Below are positions 56,214 through 64,000 of a stretch of 64,000 bases of DNA, piece after piece. The first letter of the stretch is position 1. Each line of letters starts with the position of its first letter. The DNA comes from Hybos culiciformis (lineage: Eukaryota > Arthropoda > Insecta > Diptera > Hybotidae): NCBI GenBank assembly GCA_964007475.1, contig OZ023273.1:76545737-76609736 (forward strand). The letters are read 5' to 3'. A model generated the notes under the pieces. It was not told the origin of the DNA and made no database searches. It was given only the letters and a program-made list of their open reading frames with translations. A program made the translations under genes and the position numbers.

Positions 56214-56549
56214 AATGATGTTAGTAATGTTTTAAAAAATTTTAAATCCAAAAAAAACAAGCTTAGTGTAGAAGATACACTTTCAATGAATAAATATAAT
56301 ATTACACAAGAATTTTTGAAGAACAAAACTGACATATTGGGTACTAGGGCAGATAAAGGTAATGTTACTGTTATAATTAAAAAAGAAGACTGCATAAATA
56401 AATTCAATGACATCTTCAATGACATCTTAAATGACAATAACAGTTATCACATAGTTAAAAAGGATCCAACTTCTTCCTTACAAAATAAAGTCAATGAATT
56501 ACTCAAAATGTGGGAACAAAATAAATACGTAGATAAAAAAAACACATGA
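56214..56549 (+). pseudogene. Penelope-like element RT, N-terminal fragment
   Basis: Open from a TAA at 56211-56213 to TGA at 56547-56549. It contains KNKTDILGTRADKGNVTVII, the ADKGNVTV signature of Penelope-like elements, followed by the expected acidic helix and YHIVKKDPTSSLQNK. The catalytic palm is absent here. A collinear RT fragment in the same orientation lies at 63394-63678. Confidence 0.75.
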
Positions 56550-57119
56550 GGTGTCATGTGACACCCGACAGAGCAAAGCTTCTTACGCCTAAAAGTATAA
56601 TTTTTAAAATTTTAATAATATATATACTATATGTAGTAGTCATCATATTCTATCATGGAAAAAATTGGTTTGTGGCAGCTAAAATAAAAGACAAATGTTT
56701 GTGACATATCTGGAAAATTCACAATTTTTTTATCTCTAATGTTTTCTGGTTTTAATACTCTAATTTTCGCAATAGACTTTACACAATTTATAACCACAAT
56801 TTATAGCTACATATTTTTTAACACAAGTCCAAAGTAATATAAATATATGATATGTATAACTAGATAATATCAATAAATTTGGTTTTTGGGCTTCCGTTTT
56901 TTAAATTGAATTCGCGCAACAGAATAATATTAATCCAATTAAGTAAATAAATTGTCAATAAATCAATGAGAAATCAAAAAAATATCGAATTTATCAATTA
57001 AATTTCGTAAATATAATTATATGTATTAGAAACTTATTAAAAAGTTCTAATTAAATTGACCGAATATGAATGTTTAAATTTTTTTTTAGGTTGCTAGAAT
57101 TCTCTTTTTCCGACAAAAA
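56550..57119. other. AT-rich stretch after the Penelope fragment
   Basis: A short palindrome (GGTGTCATGTGACACC, 56550-56565) and otherwise unremarkable A/T sequence. Confidence 0.4.
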
Positions 57120-57585
57120 TTTGTCGGACTTGCGGCGTCACTGACCGCCGGCCACCCGCCCGCTCTTTTTGCAAAATTAATTTCTCGTCAAAGTTCTGTT
57201 TAAAATTTTTTGTGAAAAGGCTTTGACGAGAAATGAATTTAAAAAAAAAATTAATTTCTCGTCAAAGTTCTGTTTAAAAAACGTATGAAGAAAAGTATGA
57301 AAATTTTGAAGGGCCATAACTCTGAAATGGGGGATTTCCCGCAAAAATCGTCTCAGATTTAAGATTTTAGAGACCGCCTCTACCACCTACCGAAAAATAG
57401 GGCAAATCGGGCACAAAAAACTCTTTTCCATACAAAAATGTGTGAAAATTTGGGGCCCTTTCTCCGAAACGGGGTGTTTTCCCTAAGAACTGATTTCAGT
57501 TGTAGGAGTTTGGGCACCGCCTTTACCCCCCATCCAAATTTCAGCCTATTCTGAAATGTTCAAGAAAACGGCAGTTTCGCCGTTT
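57120..57585 (+). repeat. Dispersed repeat R2, copy 3, with inverted subrepeat
   Basis: Starts GCGGCGTCACTGACCGCCGG, then AATTAATTTCTCGTCAAAG twice around an inverted CTTTGACGAGAAAT (57177-57275). The R2 block from 57285 matches 40815-41130. Confidence 0.7.
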
Positions 57586-57655
57586 TTTTTTTTTATTTTT
57601 TTTCGCAGGGCATTGTTAGTTTTGAATTTTTTTTGGTTTTTTTTTTTCGCGCCTC

Positions 57656-57732
57656 TTCCGTTTGATTACTTCCGTTTGATTACTTCCGTTTGATTCCTTC
57701 CGTTTGTTTACTTCCGTTTGATTACTTCCACA
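57656..57732 (+). repeat. 14-bp tandem repeat (TTCCGTTTGATTAC)n
   Basis: Five to six copies with minor variants. Confidence 0.9.
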
Positions 57733-57838
57733 TCCTTTTTTTTTTCATTTCACTCCCCATTCAATATCCTCCGTAAAGAAGCTTCGCTTGAAAAATAGCT
57801 AAAGACCTGAGAAGGTACAATAGCGTTATCCCTTTACG

Positions 57839-58823
57839 TAGACTTGCCACCTATACGTTTTTGGAGCGTATAATACGTTTTTTCTATCAAAAATATTTGT
57901 GAATACGCTATACCTACGTCTAATATTCAAAAATATTAGCTTTTTTGGTTATAAATATTTTTTTTTATACAAATATTTATCTATTACAGCTACGGTTATA
58001 AATATCTTCAAAACGTCATATTATATTGTATAAAACAAATTGACTGTTTTGACAACCGCTTTATTTACATTTTTTCTAACCATAAGTAGTAGGTATGTAC
58101 CTTTTTTCGCCATGGACTGAATATTTTAAAATCAACAGAAACGCACCTGAATTACTTAAAATTTGCAAATTTGTTTTTGCAGTACCAGCTAATAATTGTT
58201 TTGTTGAACCATAGATTAAGAATACAGAAAGATGGGAAGCTTCATACGACATTATTTTTGGCATTTTCTTGTGAATGTGTTAGTAAAACAAAACAAAATA
58301 CGTGATAATTATCAATATGTGAAAAGAATTTTATTTAGTTTTACTAACACATTCACAATAAAATACCAAAAAAGACTGAAAAAATGTTGTATGAAACTTC
58401 CAATCTTTCTGTATTCTTAATCTATGGTTGAACGCATTTTTAGCGTGATGGGAAATATATGGACTAATCAGAATTATTTATGCATTTTAATTACAAGATG
58501 AGTTGCAGCGAATTTGCAAATTTTATTAAGCAAAAAAATGAGTCTAACAAAAAATTGATCGAAGCAGAAGCAAAATCACATTAAATATTGGGTTCATTAC
58601 TGTACTATTTGGTAACTTTTTATAAAATTTTTAACTGTGTTATATGTAATTTAGTCAATTGAAGTAAGACATTTTTTTAATTTATTTATTTTGTTTAAAT
58701 TGTTATCGTTTCCAATTAACTCATAAAATGAATAAAATATTAGTAAAAAAAATTCTTTTAATTATTTAATTTGAAAATTCATATGTATACGCTTTTGGAA
58801 AATGTTTAAAGGTGGTAAGCCTA
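57839..58823. mobile_element. hAT element, 985 bp, TSD CCTTTACG
   Basis: Ends TAGACTTGCCACC and GGTGGTAAGCCTA with exact duplications CCTTTACG at 57831-57838 and 58824-58831. It retains the transposase C-terminus on plus: APELLKICKFVFAVP before 58208 and, after a nested MITE, VERIFSVMGNIW and MSCSEFANFIKQK to TAA at 58582-58584,  with a frame change near 58490. This is a different hAT subfamily from A and C. Confidence 0.88.
58209..58427. mobile_element. Foldback MITE in the hAT transposase, TSD TTGAA
   Basis: Inverted ends CCATAGATTAAGAATACAGA extend to about 80 bp of imperfect arms. It is flanked by TTGAA at 58204-58208 and 58428-58432. It interrupts the codons for the conserved VER of the hAT dimerisation domain. 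Confidence 0.85.
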
Positions 58824-58831
58824 CCTTTACG

Positions 58832-59503
58832 ACCAATAGTTTCTGATATAAACTCAGCCTCAGCAGGGGCGTCGATAGCCAACACCGGGCTCGAGAAAAA
58901 ATGTTTACAAATTAAAAAATTTTTTTTATAGGTTTTTAACATTATGAAAATAATATACTAATTGAGCCTCCTAAACACATAATTTTATTATTAATATTCA
59001 CACTTTGTACATTTGTACAAATCTACTTGAGAAATCAAAATTATGGTCTACAGGTTAGGAAATAAGATCATATGAGAATCAGAATGTAAAGTTTTTTCGC
59101 TTTATATAAAAACTTGTAGATTCCACTTTAATTTGCACCACTTTAATTTGTATCACAAATAATTAGTAACGACAACCCCTCCTAGATTATTTAAATTCGG
59201 ACCGCGGTTTGGATGTCTAGTAATAGTAGAAATAGAAAATTAATTTTCTGAAAAAAAGTTGATAAATCAACACCTTAAAATTATACTTACTAATGACAAA
59301 ATTTTCATACACTTTTTTTCCATAATAAATCACAAAAAATTCTAATTGACTTTTTATGTGAATTTTTTCCAATATGACTGTGATAAGCGTGAAACTTAAT
59401 ATCACATTTGTATAATGTATAACAGGGGTGCCCAAAGATCATAAAACGAATGGCAAAAATTTTACGAAAAATACTGGCCCCAAAACAAAAACATAATTTT
59501 AAG
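58832..59503. other. Fragments of further hAT-type ends
   Basis: CAGGGGCGTCGATAGCC at 58866 and CAGGGGTGCCCAAAG at 59424 look like Charlie-type hAT termini. Possible partners lie at 63255-63320 and 63115-63175, beyond the satellite. No TSD was matched and no gene is seen. Confidence 0.35.
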
Positions 59504-59671
59504 TTGAATTTTTTGAAATTTATACTTCTTTAGCGGCGTTTGATGATTTTTGGTAGAGGGTAAAAATCCATTTTCATATAGAATTTTCTCAGAGTCGTCA
59601 TAATTTTTTTAGAAAAATTAGAATAAGAATACTTATTTTTTTATTATATTTAAGAAACCCAAAATCATATG

Positions 59672-59743
59672 GACAATATGGCTTAGTGGCTAGAACATCA
59701 GACTGTAAGTCTGAAGGTGTCTGGTTCGATTCCCAATGACAAG
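59672..59743 (+). tRNA. tRNA-Tyr-like sequence (GTA), probably degenerate
   Basis: A box TGGCTTAGTGG at 59679-59689, perfect 5-bp anticodon stem TCAGA/TCTGA with loop CTGTAAG (anticodon GTA), and exact B box GGTTCGATTCC at 59723-59733. T-stem and acceptor pairing are poor. It could drive Pol III transcription, as in a SINE, but is unlikely to be a working tRNA. Confidence 0.5.
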
Positions 59744-59799
59744 ATTTTTTAATTTCAAATATATGTATATATAGGGCCCAATATTACAAGCAAAAAAGC

Positions 59800-62510
59800 T
59801 ACGGTTAAGTCGTGCCGGAGCAAAATATACGAAAAATTTTGTTTTTAAATAGGTAGCTCCGGTGAAATTAAGATTACCTGAAAAAAAAATTTTGGGTGGG
59901 GAGCTACGGTTAGGTCGTGCCGGAGCAAAATATAAGAAATTTTATTTTTTTTTTTTCAAAATAGGTAGCTCCGGTGAAATTAATATTACCTGAAAAAAAA
60001 TTTTTGGGTGGGGAGCTACGGTTAGGTCGTGCCGGAGCAAAATATACGAAAATTTTTCTTTTTTTAAATAGGTAGCTCCGGTGAAATTAATATTACCTGA
60101 AAAAAAATTTTGGGTGGGGAGCTACGGTTAGGTCGTGCCAAAGCAAAATATACGAAATTTTTTTTTTTTTTTAAAAGGTAGCTCCGGTGAAATTAAGATT
60201 ACCAGCCGAAAAATTTTGGGTGGGGAGCTACGGTTAGGTCGTGCCGGAGTAAAATATACGAAAAATTTTTTTTTTTAAATAGGTAGTTCCGGTGAATTTA
60301 AGATTACCAGCCGAAAATTTTTGGGTGGGAAGCTACGGTTAGGTCGTGCCGGAGCAAATTATACGAAAATTTTTTTTTTTTAAATAGGGAGCTCCGGTGA
60401 AATTAATATTAACTGAAAAAAAATTTTTGGGTGGGGAGCTACGGTTAGGTCGTGCCGGAGCAAAATATACGAAAAATTTTTTTTTTTTAAATAGGGAGCT
60501 CCGGTGAAATTAATATTAACTGAAAAAAATTTTTTGGGTGGGGAGCTATGGTTAGGTCGTGCCGGAGCAAAATATACGAAAAAAATTTTTTTTTTAGATA
60601 GGTAGCTCCGGTGAAATTAAGATTACCAGCCGAAAAATTTTGGGTGGGGAGCTACGGTTAGGTCGTGCCGGAGCAAAATATACGAAAATTTTTTATTTTT
60701 AAATAGGTAGTTCCGGTGAAATTAATATTAACTGAAAAAAATTTTTGGGTGGGGAGCTACGGTAAGGTCGTGCCGGAGCAAAATATACGAAAATTTTTTT
60801 TATTTTTAAATAGGTGAAATTAAGATTACCAGCAGAAAAATTTTGGGTGGGGAGCTACGGTTAGGCCGTGCCGGAGCAAAATATACGAACATTTTTTTTT
60901 TTTAAATAGGTAGCTCCGGTGAAATTAATATTAACTGAAAAAAAATTTTTGGGTGGGAAGCTACGGTTAGGTCGTGCCGGAGCAATATATACGAATTTTT
61001 TTTTTTTTTTTTAAATAGGTAGCTCCGGTGAAATTAATATTACTTGAAAAATATTTTTGGGTGGGGAGCTACGGTTAGGTCGTGCCGGAGCAAAATATAC
61101 GAAAAAAATTTTTATTTTTCAAAATAGGTAGCTCCGGTGAAATTAATATTACCTGAAAAAAAAGTTTTGGGTGGGGAGCTACGGTTAGGTCGTGCCGGAG
61201 CAAAATATACGAAAATTTTTTTTTTTCAAAATAGGTAGCTCCGGTGAAATTAATATTAACTGAAAAAAATTTTCAGGGTGTGGAGCTACGGTTAGGTCGT
61301 GCCGGAGCAAAATATACGAAAACTTTTTTTGTTTCAAAATAGGTAGCTCCGGTGAAATTAAGATTACCAGCCCAAAAATTTTTGGGCAGGGAGCTACGGT
61401 TAGGTCGTGCCGGGGCAAAATATATCAAAAATTATTTTTTCAAAATAGGTAGCTCCGGTGAAATTAATATTACCTGAAAAAAAAATGTTGGGTGGGGAGC
61501 TACAGTTAGGTTGTGCCGGAGCAAAATATACGAAAATTTTTTTTGTTTCAAAATAGGTAGCTCCGGTGAAATTAATATTACCTGAAAAAAAAGTTTTGGG
61601 TGGGGAGCTACAGTTAGGTCGTGCCGGAGCAAAATATACGAAAAAAATTTTTATTTTTCAAAATAGGTAGCTCCGGTGAAATTAATATTACCTGAAAAAA
61701 AAGTTTTGGGTGGGGAGCTACAGTTAGGTCGTGCCGGAGCAAAATATACGAAAATTTTTTTTTTTCAAAATAGGTAGCTCCGGTGAAATTAATATTAACT
61801 GAAAAAAATTTTCAGGGTGTGGAGCTACGGTTAGGTCGTGCCGGAGCAAAATATACGAAAACTTTTTTTGTTTCAAAATAGGTAGCTCCGGTGAAATTAA
61901 GATTACCAGCCCAAAAATTTTTGGGCAGGGAGCTACGGTTAGGTCGTGCCGGGGCAAAATATATCAAAAATTATTTTTTCAAAATAGGTAGCTCCGGTGA
62001 AATTAATATTACCTGAAAAAAAAGTTTTGGGTGGGGAGCTACAGTTAGGTCGTGCCGGAGCAAAATATACGAAAATTTTTTTTTTTCAAAATAGGTAGCT
62101 CCGGTGAAATTAATATTAACTGAAAAAAATTTTCAGGGTGTGGAGCTACGGTTAGGTCGTGCCGGAGCAAAATATACGAAAACTTTTTTTGTTTCAAAAT
62201 AGGTAGCTCCGGTGAAATTAAGATTACCAGCCCAAAAATTTTTGGGCAGGGAGCTACGGTTAGGTCGTGCCGGGGCAAAATATATCAAAAATTATTTTTT
62301 CAAAATAGGTAGCTCCGGTGAAATTAATATTACCTGAAAAAAAAATGTTGGGTGGGGAGCTACAGTTAGGTTGTGCCGGAGCAAAATATACGAAAATTTT
62401 TTTTGTTTCAAAATAGCTAGCTCCGGTGAAATTAAGATTACTTGAAAAAAAATTTTTGGGTGGGGAGCTACGGTTAGGTCTTGCCGGAGCAAAATATACG
62501 AAATTTTTTT
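59800..62510 (+). repeat. Satellite array, ~25 units of ~107 bp
   Basis: The unit contains AGGTAGCTCCGGTGAAATTA, then ATTACCTG, GGGTGGGGAGCTACGGTTAG and GTCGTGCCGGAGCAAAATAT. GTAGCTCC and GGAGCTAC, and GCTCCGG and CCGGAGC, pair within each unit. A three-unit (321-bp) higher-order repeat is duplicated almost exactly at about 61130, 61670 and 61990. Short minus ORFs of 66-77 codons recur only because the repeat does. Confidence 0.93.
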
Positions 62511-62670
62511 TGAAGTTTATACTTCTTTAGCCGCGTTGTGCGTTTTTTTTGTTTGGGGTTAAAATATTTTAATTTACATTTTGACTATCATTTGTAGCCA
62601 CTGTTATTTCATATTTTAAATCTTTAAGTATAAACTTCTGTAGGCAGTTCTATCACTGCTTCGTGTGTTT

Positions 62671-63393
62671 TTTTTTTTATTTAAATTAATTCTTACATTA
62701 TAATCTAATTGAGTATTTGAAATTCTTAATTCATTTCTTAAATTGTTGTTAGTTAATCTACTTCTATATGAATTTTTTATTTATTTTAACCCGAAAAGAT
62801 TCTTTCGCAGTTACACGTTGTACCGAATAAAGAAATGATTTTTAAAAAAGGTTTTATTATATTTGGATAATGATTTTCAGTTAAGTAAATTTTAGGAAAT
62901 TGCTTCTATCATCTGAAAATGTCTGCTTAGCTGAAAAATCATTTTGAACAGCTGAATTTTTACGTCAACTGAATTTGTTTCAAGAGAAAACGGATTCAAA
63001 AATAGTTCGATATTTTGCTTTAATCTAAACAATTTTAAAAACCGTTCATTAAATTAAACTATCAATTTTCCTATGTAGCAAATATAATTTTTTCTTTTGG
63101 AAATCATAAATCGATTCTACTGGCCGCATAAAAAAGTAAAACTGGCCGCATAAAAAAGTAAAACTGGCCACATGCGTCCTGATGTATATTCATGAAACTT
63201 ACTGTCACATATATGTATAATGTATAATATTGTTTTTATCGCAAAAAAATTAAACAAACGGACCCCTAAGCTCTGTGGGCCCAGGGAATTATACCCCCCT
63301 CCCCCCCCCTCTCTCGACAGACCTTAGCCTAAGGATAAATTATAATTTATCCAAGTTTTAACAAAAATAACCGGAACAAAAATAACCGGAAAA
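62671..63393. other. Flank of the satellite; no gene
   Basis: AT-rich; a short duplication TGGCCGCATAAAAAAGTAAAAC (63121-63165) and a C-rich segment at 63284-63312 resembling a hAT end. Confidence 0.4.
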
Positions 63394-63678
63394 TCTGAAA
63401 GCTTTATAAAAAATTGATTTGAGTTCGTTAACAAGATAGAAAATATTTCTATTCCAAATAATTATTCTATAGTTTCTTTTGATGTTATAAATCTTTTTTC
63501 CAATATACCAAGTGCATTTGTACTTAACATTATAGAAGAAAAATGGTCCCACATAGAAGAATATACGGATGTCCCAAAACAATAATTTTTAACTGGCTTG
63601 CAAATAATACTCAATAATTGCTATTTTTCATTTAACGACATATTTCATTTAAAAACATATGCATTTATTAATATTTGA
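63394..63678 (+). pseudogene. Penelope-like element RT, palm fragment
   Basis: One frame with stops at 63415-63417 and 63583-63585: SESFIKN, then NYSIVSFDVINLFSNIP (catalytic Asp motif A), EEKWSHIEEYTDVP, and LQIILNNCYFSFNDIF. These match the Penelope-type RT palm. It would follow the fragment at 56214-56549 after a gap of roughly 70 residues. Confidence 0.7.
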
Positions 63679-64000
63679 TCCAACAAACCATTCGATTTGA
63701 AATATTAATTTAATTATTCAATTTTATTTTTTTTAGTTTTTGTAAATATATTTTCTGTACGAGTTATTTTTTTCTTTAATGAAAATATTTTTCTCTTTTG
63801 AAACAAAAATATTCCGAAAGCATCGATATAGTTATTATGCATACATTTTTTCTTCTAGTTCTTTTATTCTTGGCTGTTTAATAACCAGCGCTTTCTTTTC
63901 CTTATAGGATTTTCAAGAATATGTATACACAATTTTTTCGATTTACCCTCATTTGTTCGTAATCTTTTCTGCGTAAAACATTTGTTCGTAAACATTTGTT
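63679..64000. other. Right edge, AT-rich, nothing recognised
   Basis: No supported feature. The text CTTTAATGAAAATATTTTTC and the segment GGCTGTTTAATAACCAGCGC offer no clear identity. Confidence 0.4.

Larger units (their letters stand above)
59504..62670. mobile_element. Helitron-like element with ~107-bp satellite
   Basis: Left end GAAATTTATACTTCTTTAG at 59508, a second left-end copy GAAGTTTATACTTCTTTAG at 62512, and right-end module CACTGCTTCGTGTG at 62656-62669. These are the same modules as at 7927 and 12430. No transposase or Rep/helicase is present, so it is non-autonomous. Confidence 0.5.

Noticed and set aside
59672..59743. Functional tRNA-Tyr gene
   Set aside because: The boxes and anticodon arm are good, but the acceptor and T stems do not pair, and insect tRNA-Tyr genes normally have an intron, absent here; listed only as tRNA-like.
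61185..62492. Repeated 66-77-aa minus-strand ORFs (DLTVAPHP type)
   Set aside because: They are identical because the satellite unit is; they begin and end at unit boundaries and have no independent support.

Overview
The window is eukaryotic, very AT-rich and almost certainly from an insect or close arthropod. It carries gypsy-type LTR elements with an errantivirus-style env, many hAT, Harbinger, Jockey and Penelope remnants, GT-AG introns and tRNA-like sequences. No bacterial gene organisation is visible. Host coding sequence is sparse; most of the window is a nested stack of transposable elements whose boundaries can often be fixed by terminal repeats and target-site duplications (TSDs).

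Putative host genes (all minus strand): a C2H2 zinc-finger N-terminus running off the left edge (1-446); a helical ORF cut by a 200-N gap (2672-3026); a two-span membrane protein (5978-6586); and a bHLH gene. The bHLH exon (23899-24084) ends at a GTGAGT donor and is phase-compatible with an exon at 5098-5294, followed by a decayed Asn/Ser/Tyr-rich tail (4337-5030). The 18.6 kb between these exons is mostly one retrotransposon.

Layers inside that intron: an env-bearing gypsy-type element on the minus strand (7308-23855, 242-bp LTRs, TSD TGAGC). Its env tail is split by a 2.6-kb hAT element (12694-15300, TSD TTTGGGAC), which itself holds a Tc1-like element (14203-14931). Its 3' UTR holds a Helitron-like element (about 7927-12446) with a roughly 3.5-kb array of a 12-bp purine-rich minisatellite.

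The 25.0-41.6 kb block looks like a Harbinger transposon (HARBI1-like nuclease 37210-38022, Myb/SANT-like gene 40162-40744). It is interrupted by a second gypsy-type element without env (25237-37209, minus strand). One LTR of that element was later hit by two hAT elements (34693-36452 and 36611-36953). Its unusually long leader encodes three small proteins and a chain of RNA hairpins before gag. Both LTR elements have the slippery heptamer G GGA AAC, in register, at the gag-pol overlap.

From 41.6 to 64 kb lies a mosaic: a decayed THAP-domain exon, Jockey ORF1 and RT fragments, Penelope RT fragments, further hAT and Harbinger copies with clear TSDs, foldback MITEs, a hAT that jumped into the A box of a tRNA-like sequence, and a 2.7-kb satellite of about 107-bp units sharing unit and end sequences with the Helitron-like element at 8-12 kb. 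All calls come from reading the sequence; no database search was made.
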